Shown: piece by piece, positions 33,586 through 43,110 of the stretch
Position numbering within the stretch: the stretch's first letter is position 1
Layout: the number at the start of each line of letters is the position of its first letter
NCBI GenBank assembly: GCA_963771845.1
Contig: CAVYVC010000017.1
Span: 1-64,000, forward strand
Direction: 5' to 3'
Length of the DNA: 64,000 nucleotides
Origin: VAZQ01 sp963771845
Lineage (GTDB): Bacteria; Pseudomonadota; Alphaproteobacteria; Rhizobiales; Xanthobacteraceae
Translations under genes and position numbers: made by a program
The notes under the pieces: generated by a model
Told to the model about the DNA's origin: nothing
The model's input: only the letters and a program-made list of their open reading frames with translations
The model's database searches: none

Positions 33586-34707
33586 TCAATTATTGGGGTG
33601 TTCTTCAGGCGGCTGAGTAGATAACGTCTTTTCAGGTAGTTTCGACAAGGTATTTGCTGGCGTTTGCTCCGAGGTCGCAGCATTTTTCCCCTCCGGCGCA
33701 ATCTCTTCGTTTCCAGCCGGTGATATCGATTGCGGCGATGGTGATCTATCGACGTTGCCGAGGATGATCGGCAACCCGTCCTTGCCGGAGCCGACGACCA
33801 CAATCTTGGAATTCTTGGACTGAGCGAGTTCTAGGGTTGCCTCGATGCCACGCCAAGTCAGATAGGAGTCAGAAATGCCTTCACTGACGATCCGCTGGAA
33901 TTCACTGATCCCTTCTGCCTCGATTTTCTTGCGCTCAAACTCCCTTATCTCGCGCGCTACACGAAACCTGTACTCCTCCGCAATATAATATTGTTCGATT
34001 TTGCGATTAATAGCGTTGACCACAGCGGTCGGTAGTTCAATACCGAGAATCAGCGTGTCAATAAGATTGAGCATAGCGTAGAGCGGGACTCGATAAGGAG
34101 CGTTTCCCTCTTCCTCCTCGCTCTCTCCACCTTGCACCATCTTCTCGCCCAACATGGACTCCGCACGCTGGCGAATTTTGTCCTGAATTTCCGCACGTTT
34201 CGTAGAGTACACGTCCTCGGCCGTGTATTCCGCAATGACCTCACGCATCCGATTGCCGATTTCGGGAGCTATCAGGTCCTTGGCGTAATTCGGGCCGATC
34301 AATTGGTGCAACTGAGGAACAGAGTCGCGCTTCAACCGAAAGCGGATATTGATTGTTGCCGACATGTTGATGCCGTCTTTTGAAATTGCATTGTAGGTCT
34401 CTGTTACGGATTGCAGTCGCAAATCATACAAAAATACTATGTTCCACGGCAAAGTGATACGCGTTCCCTCATATTTGAGATAACGCGGATCGAGCACAGT
34501 TCCCCCACCAAATCGTTTCCACAGGACACCGACATAGCCAGTGGGCACTGTGACCAACACGAACGGAGCGAGGATAACGCCGACCAACGTTGCCACCAGC
34601 AAGTAGATGACCAGTCTTGGCAACTGCCGCTCAATAAAATGCCACCACGCGCGGCGGATTCGGCCCGGTGCTGGCTTGTCGTCAATGGCCAGAAGATGGG
34701 GGTTCAT
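33586..34707 (-). CDS. SPFH/prohibitin-like membrane protein
   Basis: A 373-residue protein. One N-terminal membrane helix (V-I-Y-L-L-V-A-T-L-V-G-V-I-L-A-P-F-V-L-V), then a band-7 domain (V-P-T-G-Y-V-G-V-L-W-K-R-F-G-G-G-T-V, I-T-L-P-W-N, V-T-E-T-Y-N-A-I-S-K-D-G-I) and a long charged helical region (E-F-E-R-K-K-I-E-A-E-G-I-S-E-F). It ends in a Pro/Ser/Thr-rich tail. SPFH proteins form membrane microdomain scaffolds and guard proteases such as FtsH. No NfeD or protease gene is adjacent. The acidic insert E-S-E-E-E-E-G-N near the middle is unusual. Confidence 0.9.
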   Translation of the reverse strand: MNPHLLAIDDKPAPGRIRRAWWHFIERQLPRLVIYLLVATLVGVILAPFVLVTVPTGYVGVLWKRFGGGTVLDPRYLKYEGTRITLPWNIVFLYDLRLQSVTETYNAISKDGINMSATINIRFRLKRDSVPQLHQLIGPNYAKDLIAPEIGNRMREVIAEYTAEDVYSTKRAEIQDKIRQRAESMLGEKMVQGGESEEEEGNAPYRVPLYAMLNLIDTLILGIELPTAVVNAINRKIEQYYIAEEYRFRVAREIREFERKKIEAEGISEFQRIVSEGISDSYLTWRGIEATLELAQSKNSKIVVVGSGKDGLPIILGNVDRSPSPQSISPAGNEEIAPEGKNAATSEQTPANTLSKLPEKTLSTQPPEEHPNN

Positions 34708-34809
34708 CGCACGTCTTGATGTTCGTACATGCCGCGGCTAACCATCATCGGTGCATCATATCCGACGAACGAGGTAATTGCACGTACCGTGCCTAGCTTG
34801 TGCTGTTGC

Positions 34810-35058
34810 CTACTTCTCAGGTGGTAGGATTTCTTGAGGGCAAACTTGGTCGATGAGGTGCTCACGTCTTATGTAAATCAGATGTGCTCTTTTCTCGTCA
34901 TTCGTCAGGTTTGCACCAATGCCTTTCGTCATCACCATAACGAGCGTTTAGTCATTCATGTCCAGCCAGTAGGAGCGACGGACAAGTTTATCGTTACCGT
35001 CCCGCACGAAGGGACTATCAGGATTTGCACCCAGATCGGGCTTATAAAAACGTGCCAT
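34810..35058 (-). pseudogene. Small hypothetical gene, copy 1, nonsense mutation
   Basis: An 82-codon frame starting M-A-R-F-Y-K-P-D-L-G-A-N-P-D-S-P-F-V-R-D-G and ending C-P-Q-E-I-L-P-P-E-K. A TAA interrupts it after L-D-M-N-D; the second copy (38125-38359) has a His codon there. The rest, T-L-V-M-V-M-T-K-G-I-G-A-N-L-T-N-D-E-K-R, is almost the same in both. The family is not recognised. Confidence 0.6.
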
Positions 35059-35219
35059 TGTATTCTCCAGTGGAAATTACCCCCAATCACTTGCCCCGAA
35101 CCGTTCCAAAAACACGGTATCCTATCGCGGTATCAACTTATCCACATCCTATTGCATGTCAACTCGGTTTTGGGTTTCGGATTTGGTAAGCTGCGCCATC
35201 GACAATTTGGAGACGATAA

Positions 35220-35423
35220 ATGGCTAAGGGCACTGTGAAGTGGTTCAATCCGACCAAGGGCTACGGGTTCATCGAGCCTCAAGCCGGAGGCAAGGACGGA
35301 TTCGTCCACATCTCGGCTGTCGAACGCGCTGGCTTGACCACTCTCAGGGAGGGACAGGTAGTAGAATATGAGGTTGTGGCGAACCGTGGGAAAGAATCTG
35401 CCGAGAACCTCAAAGTCGGGTGA
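35220..35423 (+). CDS. Cold-shock domain protein (CspA family)
   Basis: A 67-residue single cold-shock domain with RNP1 K-G-Y-G-F-I-E and RNP2 V-F/H-type F-V-H-I-S-A-V, K-W-F-N-P-T-K and a usual end E-N-L-K-V. Binds single-stranded RNA/DNA and melts mRNA structure. RNP1 has Y where F is most common. A GGAGA site precedes ATG 35220. The roughly 160-base leader, counted from the small decayed gene upstream, fits the long leaders of csp mRNAs. Confidence 0.96.
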   Translation: MAKGTVKWFNPTKGYGFIEPQAGGKDGFVHISAVERAGLTTLREGQVVEYEVVANRGKESAENLKVG

Positions 35424-35505
35424 AAGCCGTGACGTCTGTCGTTCCATTTGAAACAAGGACAGGCGTCGGATCTGACCGTCTCATTGCGAAATAAAAACGC
35501 AAGGG

Positions 35506-36246
35506 TCAATGCAGAGTAATCCGGACACAACATTGTTTGTATTTCTTGCCGGAACCGCAAGGACACGGTTCGTTACGCCCAATCTTTGTCGTGAGGCGAC
35601 GATAGATCGTGCTATCTGCGGGATGGGTTGCTATGAGCCTGCGCTCCTGGAAATACCGGTAAATTCTCATCACCCCAGCAGCCGCACCGATGATCAGCTT
35701 TTCCCGCAGTTCTGTACTAACTGGCTTCTCATAAGAGCGCATCTCAGGATCGGGATCATGTTCGTGTGCAAGAGCAAAGATCGGCACAAGAGACCCACCA
35801 TTTTCGTCGTCGTCTACTAACGAAGCCCAATGTTGCTTGCGCAATTCCATTCCACGCACGAAGCCAGTAGCCCAATCGTTGCCATGAGCAATACCGTTTT
35901 GATCTTGGAGTAGCAGCGGAGTGTAAACGGCACCTGTGCGGAGTGTGTGGGCGATTGCGTCCCGATGACGGGTTATCATAGACACAAAGACTTGCAATAT
36001 GGGCAGACGCGCAAAGGCCTCCTCATTGACCATGTCGTCTCCCCAAATCTGGGGCAGATACTCGCTCTGGACGATGTCCTCAGGACTGCAGACTAAAGCA
36101 GCCAGGAAACCGTCAATCTGCTCCAAATTCATGGCACGCTTGTCGCCAAATCGTTCAAGGATTTCGTGAACTCTCTCAAGCTCTGCGTCGGATAGCGACT
36201 GGGGAGTCACGGGTGTTGCTCCGATTTGGCAGTAGAATTTAAGCAT
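35506..36246 (-). CDS. YecA/UPF0149 family protein with SEC-C zinc motif
   Basis: A 246-residue protein. The N-terminal UPF0149 region (L-S-D-A-E-L-E-R-V-H-E-I-L, L-E-Q-I-D-G-F-L-A-A-L-V-C-S-P) leads to a C-terminal SEC-C motif I-G-R-N-E-P-C-P-C-G-S-G-K-K-Y-K-Q-C-C, which binds zinc as in SecA tails. Relatives such as YecA interact with ribosomes or SecA substrates. Its exact partner is unknown. It is convergent with the cold-shock gene. Confidence 0.93.
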   Translation of the reverse strand: MLKFYCQIGATPVTPQSLSDAELERVHEILERFGDKRAMNLEQIDGFLAALVCSPEDIVQSEYLPQIWGDDMVNEEAFARLPILQVFVSMITRHRDAIAHTLRTGAVYTPLLLQDQNGIAHGNDWATGFVRGMELRKQHWASLVDDDENGGSLVPIFALAHEHDPDPEMRSYEKPVSTELREKLIIGAAAGVMRIYRYFQERRLIATHPADSTIYRRLTTKIGRNEPCPCGSGKKYKQCCVRITLH

Positions 36247-36378
36247 CGTCCAGTGCAGAAGTCACCTTCCTTATTCAGCGAATCGCCTGAGGGTATAGGG
36301 ATTGCCAGCAGGAGGAACTTTGACGATTACATGTCCTCATTGGTTCGCAAAGGTCTGGAAATGGAGATACACAGGCAA

Positions 36379-36525
36379 TGGAGGTGCTTCAGGTTGTTCG
36401 GAGCGATCTAGTGCAGCTAAGTCAGCTTGATTCACAAGCAAACAAGGAGACGGCACTTAGGTTCCTGGATTCCTTGAAGGAAGTTCTTGAACGGAGGATG
36501 TCCCACAATCGAGACAAAACATAGC
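36379..36525 (+). CDS. Possible small helical protein
   Basis: A 48-residue frame starting ATG 36379: M-E-V-L-Q-V-V-R-S-D-L-V-Q-L-S-Q-L then L-R-F-L-D-S-L-K-E-V-L-E-R-R. Amphipathic and helix-like with natural composition. No homologue recognised, and a ribosome site is weak. Confidence 0.35.
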
Positions 36526-37147
36526 GTGAGAACTCTTCAACGAAGTTTGCTTTACCGTCGTTTGCACAGCTTCAGCAGGATAAAACGCGAAGCAATCACA
36601 CCGCTGGCATCGCGGATCGCCGGCAGCTCATTGGTCGTAATTTAAAAACCGCACCACGAGCTTGCCATTCTAGAAAGCTTGGTTCTTTCGATTAATGGTC
36701 TGCGAGTCGCCGCCGAATATCGACAACAAAATGCTCGGTGATAGAGGCTGAGCGGGTACGCCAGCGAATAGGAGTTCACGGTCAACCTAGAGCTCCTCGA
36801 AATCCTTCTTTGATTGGGATAGCGACATCCGACACAACGAAATGGTTATCCTCGACCGGATGCGGATGCGCGGCGACACTCACCGGCCCGGTCGGCTGCC
36901 TCCTTATCTGTCGCCCACGGCCGGCCGCAATCCCGTGGATGAGGCATTCGAGGAAACTCAGTCCCCGATTGACAAAAGTCTGGTTCAGTTTAGCCTGTCC
37001 AAAAGCAATTACAGTAATGAGACGTGCTCCTCCAACTCCTTCATCCCACTTCTTGGGACGCTGCGCGGTGACAAGCAAAACCGTTAGACGCGAGCGAATA
37101 GGGTAGCTTCGGGGTCTGCGGGTTTTGCGAAGAATAAAGGAAAAGAG
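36526..37147. other. Intergenic stretch without supported gene
   Basis: Overlapping frames of about 80-120 codons occur on both strands (36738-37106), none with recognisable motifs. Probably decayed sequence. Confidence 0.35.
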
Positions 37148-37420
37148 ATGGTTGAGACTCCGGTTCCACCTGAGCAGGGCTCTTTTAGGCTACAATGGGA
37201 TGGGAGCGACCCGGAAGACCTTCTAAAAGCTGGAAAATACGATTGGGTAGCCGGTTATGCAATGCAAATCGTCCACTCGAAAACAGCTTCCGCAGTGAGC
37301 GAAGTAGGCATTGAAATCGTGCTTCTCGGCTCACTGCCAGAACGCCAACAGACAAAGTCTTTGTGGGATGTGTCGATGGCGCCCGACATAGGCTTAGAGG
37401 AACTCGCTTACGAAATATGA
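37148..37420 (+). CDS. Hypothetical protein, possibly the 5' part of a frameshifted gene
   Basis: A 90-residue frame with GGAAAAG upstream of ATG 37148 (M-V-E-T-P-V-P-P-E-Q-G-S-F-R-L-Q-W-D-G-S). It ends E-E-L-A-Y-E-I at 37420. Directly after, another frame runs Y-D-P-P-T-V-W-D-A-L-K-F-G-A-L-Y-P-E-E-Q through F-P-H-E-P-W-N-G-P-N-G-P to a stop at about 37679. It looks protein-coding but has no start of its own. The two may be one gene of about 170 residues split by a frameshift near 37415. Family not recognised. Confidence 0.45.
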   Translation: MVETPVPPEQGSFRLQWDGSDPEDLLKAGKYDWVAGYAMQIVHSKTASAVSEVGIEIVLLGSLPERQQTKSLWDVSMAPDIGLEELAYEI

Positions 37421-37679
37421 CCCGCCGACCGTCTGGGATGCGTTAAAGTTTGGGGCGCTGTACCCTGAAGAGCAGCGAAAGGCGTCCCTTATTTTTCCGC
37501 ACGAACCCTGGAACGGTCCAAACGGCCCAAGTTTTGTTCTTGTTCTACGGACAGACGCTACCGGTGCGCGCGGCCTTAGTTACGTTGCACGCTCAGGCAC
37601 ACAGTTGGCGACTTGGTGGCCGAGACCGTTAGCCGCACTTCGAAAGCGTCGAGGCGGACCTCCCCTGACCGTAGTTTCT

Positions 37680-38124
37680 TGACACATGCTGCACCTATGC
37701 CCGGCGCCTTAGGCGCGCGCTGCCACCACGTCGTCGATTTGGAATGGATGAAGGAGACTTGGTAAGCAAGCCGGAAACCCACATCTTTCGATGACATAGC
37801 GAATTAGGTTCGAAGCATCCGTTTGCACACGGGAAGCATAATTCCTGCGCATTCAAACAAAATATATTGTCGCGTCACCTTGGAGATTTGAAGGAATTAG
37901 AGTTAATGATAGTAGATCGCCAATCATCTGGAAGACAAAGCCAACTGCCTGGGTACCGACTGGCGTGTTATCGGGAGGAAGGCTCGGATTTTATCTCTGG
38001 ACGCGCAAATTGATGCGTCGAATTTGGCGAATGCAGCAACACAAACAAGTTTAGAACTTTTTGGCAACGCAGCCTGTTTGTTGTGCGTCTCGACCCACCA
38101 ATTTCAGACAAAAGAACAATTTAT
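37680..38124. other. Intergenic stretch, nothing supported
   Basis: AT-richer sequence without convincing frames, hairpins or repeats. Confidence 0.4.
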
Positions 38125-38359
38125 CTATTTTTCAGGCGGAAGGATTTCTTGCGGACACACTTGATCGATTAGGTGCTCACGGCGGATGTTAATCAGATGT
38201 GCCCTCTTCTCATCATTCGTCAGGTTTGCACCAATGCCTTTCGTCATCACCATAACGAGCGTGTGGTCATTCATGTCCTCGGATAAGCTTTTCTTCGCCG
38301 TCCCGCATGAATGGATTATCGAAATTGGAGGTTGGGTCAGGCTGATAGAATTTCGGCAT
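38125..38359 (-). pseudogene. Small hypothetical gene, copy 2, deletion frameshift
   Basis: Starts M-P-K-F-Y-Q-P-D-P-T-S-N-F-D-N-P-F-M-R-D. Compared with 34810-35058 it lacks 14 bases after K-L-I-R, which shifts the frame. The other frame restores M-N-D-H-T-L-V-M-V-M-T-K-G-I-G-A-N-L and the end C-P-Q-E-I-L-P-P-E-K. Two copies of one gene, each broken differently. Confidence 0.65.
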
Positions 38360-38405
38360 TGTGTTCGTATCCGGGCATTGGGAGGTTCCGAGATCGAATA
38401 ATGCG

Positions 38406-39792
38406 CTACCGCACCTTCCACGCAAATCCAAGCTTGTCCAGCCGCTTCCTGCGATCAACGGACATAGTGCCTTTATTGGCGCGTTGCCTACCCACCCATG
38501 CTCCAAGATTGAACGTTGTCTCGACATAACGATCAGGGACGCGGCAATGACCTTCGCGCGCCTTGAAAGTCGTTAGTGCCGCAAAACCTTCTTCCCAAGC
38601 GCTCTCGTGTGGGTCCCAAATAAAACCGATTTCGTCAAGTTGCCGCCTCCGCTCAGGGGATATTTTGTCTCTGACCGCCCGCTGTCTACCGACCCACGCC
38701 CCAAGCTTGAACGTGCCTTCAATATGACGCTGAGGCACGCGGCAATGACCCTCGCGCGATTTGAAAGTCGTTAGTTCCGCAAAACCTTCTTCCCACGCAC
38801 TCTCGTGTGGATCCCAAATAAATTCGATTTCGTCAAGTTGCCGCCTCCGCTCGGGGGTTATCTTGTCTTTGGTTGTTCGCTGACGATCAACCCACTGCCC
38901 AAGCTTGAGCGTATCTTCAATATGATATTTGGGCACGCGGCAATGACCCTCGCGCGCCTTGAAAGTCGTTAGTGCCGCAAAGCCTTCTTCCCATGCTCCT
39001 TCGAGCGGGTCCCACACAAATCCGATTGCATCCAACCGCTGGCGCCGTTCAGTGGGCATGGCGTGTCTATTACTACGCTGTATACTGACCCACTGCCCGA
39101 GCCTAATCGTGCTTTCGATATGAAGTACAGGCACATCGCAGTGATCTTCGCGCGCCTTGAAAGTCGTTAGTGCCGCAAAACCTTCTTCCCACGCACTCTC
39201 GTGTGGGTCCCAAATAAAACCGATTGCATCCAACCGCTGTCGCCGTTCAGTGAACATGGTATCTCTTCTTTGTCGCTGTTCGGTGACCCAACCCCCAAGC
39301 TTGTATGTTCCTTCGACAAAACCACGAGGTACACGACAGTGACCTTCGCGCGCCTTGAAAGTCGTTAATGCCGCAAAGCCTTCTTCCCATCTATTTTCAT
39401 GCGTATCCCAAATAAATCCGATTGCATCCAACCGATGTTTACGTTCCACAGGCATGGTGTCTTTTCTTTGTCGCTGTACACCACCCCACTGCCCGAGCTT
39501 GAACGTGCCTTCAATATGAAGTTTAAGCACATTGCAGTGACCTTCGCGCGCCTTGAAAGTCGTTAGTGCCGCAAAGCCTTCTTCCCATGCTCCTTCGAGC
39601 GGGTCCCACACAAATCCGATTGCATCCAACCGCTGTTGGCGTTCAGCGGGCATCGTGTCTTTGGTCGTTCGCTGATGTTCAACCCACCTCCCAAGCTTGA
39701 ACGTGCCCTCAATATGAAGATTAGGCACGCTGCAGTGACCTTCGCGCGATTTGAACCGCATGAGCAGCCCATACCAAAACATCCAGGATTCA
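38406..39792 (-). repeat. 198-bp tandem repeat array coding the HA repeats
   Basis: Seven in-frame units with an exact 198-base period. The marker GTGCCGCAAAACCTTCTTCC or a close variant recurs at about 38578, 38776, 38974, 39172, 39370 and 39568. DNA similarity between units is high, suggesting recent unit duplication or homogenisation. Confidence 0.85.
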
Positions 39793-41741
39793 GTCGTCTG
39801 AGCTACAAGATAAGCGCGAAGTGATTGAGCAAAGTCTTCATTTACTGATGTAGGTAGATCAAATACGATTTTCGTCAGATCGCTTGCCCCAACTGCCCGG
39901 TTTGTTTTCGCACCCAATTCTATTCGTAATTGGTCAAGTTCATCCGACAGCCTGTCGTCGTGTGACTTTAGCGCCTCAAGAACATCCCAGATTGGCTTGA
40001 AATCGCTCGCCTCAAGGGCTGTCGGCGCGTCCTCGGTCTGCTCAATGAAGACAGGAATCACTATCGTTCCCATCGTTTTGTAATCGCTCAACCGTATTGC
40101 CCTTCCAACAGATTGAATAATGTCAATCTCACTGCTTCGTGGATCAACAAACGCAACACCATCAAGAGCAGGAACATCTACGCCTTCCGACAGACATCGC
40201 GCATTTGATAGAAGACCGATGTCGCCTTTATCAACATTCTTTAGTCGTTTGAGTTTTTGCCTACGGGCAATAGTGGGCATTTCACCCCAAACATATTCCG
40301 CCCATAGTTTGTTTGACGGTTTGTGTTCATCATCTAACCATTCGCAAACTTGAATAATATCTTCGGAAAACTCCCGCGCCCGTTTCACACGACCATGGAA
40401 CGATATCAGCCTTCGCAGATTCCAGTCCTTGATGGCTTTCAGCAAACCGATTTGACCGGCAAGCGATCTGGCGTCAGTGGCAAATCCAGTGTCTGTAGCG
40501 ACAAGACGGCGGTTCTCAATCCACTCTTTGATGCGATCATTATCAACACCCACGATCAGAACACGATAATCAGTCAATAGGTCGCGGTTTATTGCCTCGC
40601 CAAAACTTAGTGTATGAAATTGTGTTCCAAAACTCTTCTCGTCGCTCATATCAACGACTTCAACGCCGAACTCTTCAGCCGCTTTCTTTAGGCCGGTTTT
40701 ATAAACTCGGGGGGTTGCGGTTGCGAATAAACGCCTTTCACTCTTTATCTGCCCATCGTCAAGCACTGTCCCGAACACAGTATCGCTCTTACCAGCGCAC
40801 CGATGTGCCTCGTCTGCTATGAGCAGATTGAACCGAGACACATGATTATTTTTCTGTGCTTCGGCAATCAATGGCGACGATTGATATGTTGAAAAAATCA
40901 CTTGGTCGCTGTCACGCTTCAGAAAGTGGGCAATCTCCGCCACATCACTTGAGACAGGAAATGGAAGATCAGAAACAAGACTTATTGCCTCGTCCTCTTC
41001 TCTTCGGTTGACTGTCTGATCTGAACACACACACAACGCATCAAACTGTTCTCGGGCGGCAAACGTCCAGTCATTCAGTATTTGTGAAAGCAAACCGAGG
41101 GACGGAACAAGAACGAGAGTCCTCTTCGCTTTCAATCGTTCTTTCACCCACAGGCAAACAAATGTTTTGCCTGTGCCGCAAGCCATAACAAGTTGTCCGC
41201 GAGCCGCCGTCCGAAAACCTGAGACGACATTACTAACTGCTTCGTTCTGGTGAGGACGCGGCTGCGGTGGGGGCTTACGCTTTCCTAAAGACAGTCGGTC
41301 TATGCTGTCTGGATAATCAACGGCGGCATTTTCAAAATGCGTCAGATGATACCTAACGACGGACTTTTCTTGCGCGTCCAGCACTTGTCTAGCATTTGCA
41401 CCGATACGATCTGTTGTTGCGATTAAAAGTCGATGATTTATTTCCTTGCGATTGGACTCGCTTAAGAACTTATCTACGTCAGACTTAGTTATCTCATACT
41501 CGGGCGAGTAGCATTTAGCTTGAACAGCCCAAGTCGAGCCATTTTTGTCTTTGAAAATGAGGTCAATACCGCAATCACGACCCCATTGCCCTGGGTACTC
41601 ATTCCATAGCCAGATTTCATCAATTTGGGTTGTCCACTCGGGATCATTTTTCAAAAACCATTTTACGAAATGCTCAAATTGCCTGCCTCGCTTTCCAGCG
41701 TCAGGATCGAACGTTGCGAGAAAGTCTGAAAAAGAAGGCAT
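38406..41741 (-). CDS. Mrr-like nuclease / SF2 helicase / seven helicase-associated repeats
   Basis: A 1111-residue multidomain protein, probably for DNA restriction or defence. Residues about 18-130 resemble a restriction-endonuclease fold with G-I-D-L-I-F (Asp60) and V-Q-A-K (Gln74, Lys76), a PD-(D/E)xK-type active site. Residues about 155-620 are a DEAD/DEAH helicase: Walker A A-C-G-T-G-K-T (187-193), D-E-A-H (310-313), A-T-A-T-P, and motif VI Q-S-V-G-R-A-I-R. The C-terminal 460 residues hold seven 66-residue helicase-associated (HA, PF03457) repeats, each with W-E-E-G-F-A-A-L, F-K-x-R-E-G-H-C and L-G-x-W-V-x-x-Q-R. It is a lone gene with no methylase beside it. Function is inferred from domains only. 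Confidence 0.9.
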   Translation of the reverse strand: MPSFSDFLATFDPDAGKRGRQFEHFVKWFLKNDPEWTTQIDEIWLWNEYPGQWGRDCGIDLIFKDKNGSTWAVQAKCYSPEYEITKSDVDKFLSESNRKEINHRLLIATTDRIGANARQVLDAQEKSVVRYHLTHFENAAVDYPDSIDRLSLGKRKPPPQPRPHQNEAVSNVVSGFRTAARGQLVMACGTGKTFVCLWVKERLKAKRTLVLVPSLGLLSQILNDWTFAAREQFDALCVCSDQTVNRREEDEAISLVSDLPFPVSSDVAEIAHFLKRDSDQVIFSTYQSSPLIAEAQKNNHVSRFNLLIADEAHRCAGKSDTVFGTVLDDGQIKSERRLFATATPRVYKTGLKKAAEEFGVEVVDMSDEKSFGTQFHTLSFGEAINRDLLTDYRVLIVGVDNDRIKEWIENRRLVATDTGFATDARSLAGQIGLLKAIKDWNLRRLISFHGRVKRAREFSEDIIQVCEWLDDEHKPSNKLWAEYVWGEMPTIARRQKLKRLKNVDKGDIGLLSNARCLSEGVDVPALDGVAFVDPRSSEIDIIQSVGRAIRLSDYKTMGTIVIPVFIEQTEDAPTALEASDFKPIWDVLEALKSHDDRLSDELDQLRIELGAKTNRAVGASDLTKIVFDLPTSVNEDFAQSLRAYLVAQTTESWMFWYGLLMRFKSREGHCSVPNLHIEGTFKLGRWVEHQRTTKDTMPAERQQRLDAIGFVWDPLEGAWEEGFAALTTFKAREGHCNVLKLHIEGTFKLGQWGGVQRQRKDTMPVERKHRLDAIGFIWDTHENRWEEGFAALTTFKAREGHCRVPRGFVEGTYKLGGWVTEQRQRRDTMFTERRQRLDAIGFIWDPHESAWEEGFAALTTFKAREDHCDVPVLHIESTIRLGQWVSIQRSNRHAMPTERRQRLDAIGFVWDPLEGAWEEGFAALTTFKAREGHCRVPKYHIEDTLKLGQWVDRQRTTKDKITPERRRQLDEIEFIWDPHESAWEEGFAELTTFKSREGHCRVPQRHIEGTFKLGAWVGRQRAVRDKISPERRRQLDEIGFIWDPHESAWEEGFAALTTFKAREGHCRVPDRYVETTFNLGAWVGRQRANKGTMSVDRRKRLDKLGFAWKVR

Positions 41742-42400
41742 TGGGGGGCCTAGAAGAGTCAGACCAGAACGAGGTTATCCCAAATAGCACCCGTTCGGCT
41801 GAGGAGTTGAGCTACATGACGATCAAAATACTTAGCGCCACAAGAAACGCATCTGGGGACTCGTATTTGCGATGATGTAAATAGCTCCGTGGTCCAGATA
41901 GCTGGCGGCGGCGTGGGTCACCCCCGATAAGAACCCGTGCATACCAGTCGTCAGTACCGTGACGATCAAGAGTCCCTTCTCCACAACGGTTTCTCCAAAA
42001 GGACGCGAAGCCCCCCGCTCATCCTCCGCTCCCCCTTGTCCCACAGTCCCCAAGCCTATGGGATCGGGATTTGGGACAACAACCCCCTTCCTTACCTCTC
42101 CCCAACAGCCAACCCCGGCTACGACCCTTGCCCCGCCCCTTCGTTGGCTCTATGGCGGGCTTGTTCGAGTCCCTGGTGAGACTTCATACCCCCTGCCTGC
42201 CAACGGCCGCCCAAAAGCCTCCTGAAGGGCCAGGCTTGGGTTCACGCAAGATCGTATTCGGCTGTATACGAGGAGGGGCTATGACGGGTCGGAGAGGTAT
42301 CCCCCGCCTGGGGTGCTCGATCCGTCGCGCATCTCGCAAAGGTCCTCATTCCTGCGCGGAAGTGTGTCTGCCCGTCGCTCCGGTAATCGCCCTCTGTTCT
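41742..42400. other. Intergenic stretch without recognised gene
   Basis: A minus frame at 41832-42053 contains a hydrophobic stretch (G-L-L-I-V-T-V-L-T-T-G-M-H-G-F-L) but no known family. Probably degenerate DNA upstream of the helicase. Confidence 0.35.
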
Positions 42401-42505
42401 TTCCAAGCAAGTGAGGCAGATTTGGTGCAGTTTATAACGGTGCGCGGAAATGCAAAACCTCATCTTGCTGAGTTGGTCGTTCAGCGATGCGCAATGTTGG
42501 ACTAG
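42401..42505 (+). pseudogene. PolB-like exonuclease C-terminal stub, second copy
   Basis: F-Q-A-S-E-A-D-L-V-Q-F-I-T-V-R-G-N-A-K-P-H-L-A-E-type ending parallels the S-D-D-S-L-M-Q-F-I-A-T-R-G-N-S-K end of the stub at 33318-33552. Only about 34 residues remain. Confidence 0.55.
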
Positions 42506-43110
42506 TCGGGAGAACAGCAGTCACTATCTTGGTCTCACCATTCCTCCGGCGTTACTCGCCCGCGCCCAACCGTTCTTGGCACTTCTCGGCCGCTAATTGC
42601 GATACACCAAGTGGTTGAAATTGCGTCAGCTTTTGGAGCTATCCGGCCACGAAATGGGTTGCAATTCTGAGGGTTTACGGTTCAGAATGACCCATCTCGG
42701 AAGTGGAGCGTGCATCGCAGCAGTCGAGATGATGTTGATCTGCGTATCCTCGTTCCTACCGCAACCATCGTAGAACCGAATAGCTACGCCAGTTCGGCCA
42801 ATGCTGCCGATAAGTCGTATGCAGCAGCGAAAATAAAGATTGACATCAGAAAATATGCGGTTTGCCCATTACTGCCATCAAGACAGCGTCATCATCATCA
42901 TCTTGTTCACGGTCCGCGCATCAATCCCGAAACGACGGGCCGCAGCCCGCTCGCTCAGACCTTCAATTCATCAGGTTCACGTACACACCAATACACAACC
43001 ACACAAGAACTTGAGGGGACCTCGCAAGCCGTATAGCATGGTCAGTCGGCACCGTTCATAGTGCCGAGTTCAACAAAGAGAGCGGCCCTCCCTGCTCGAA
43101 GGAGGCAAAC
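42506..43110. other. Intergenic stretch with one short repeat
   Basis: Contains the 42662-42695 copy of the TCAGAATGACCCA repeat (partner 30425-30458). No supported gene. Confidence 0.4.

Noticed and set aside
38440..39790. CRISPR array, because of regular spacing
   Set aside because: The 198-base period is in frame within the helicase gene and encodes protein repeats; units have no short repeat/variable spacer structure.
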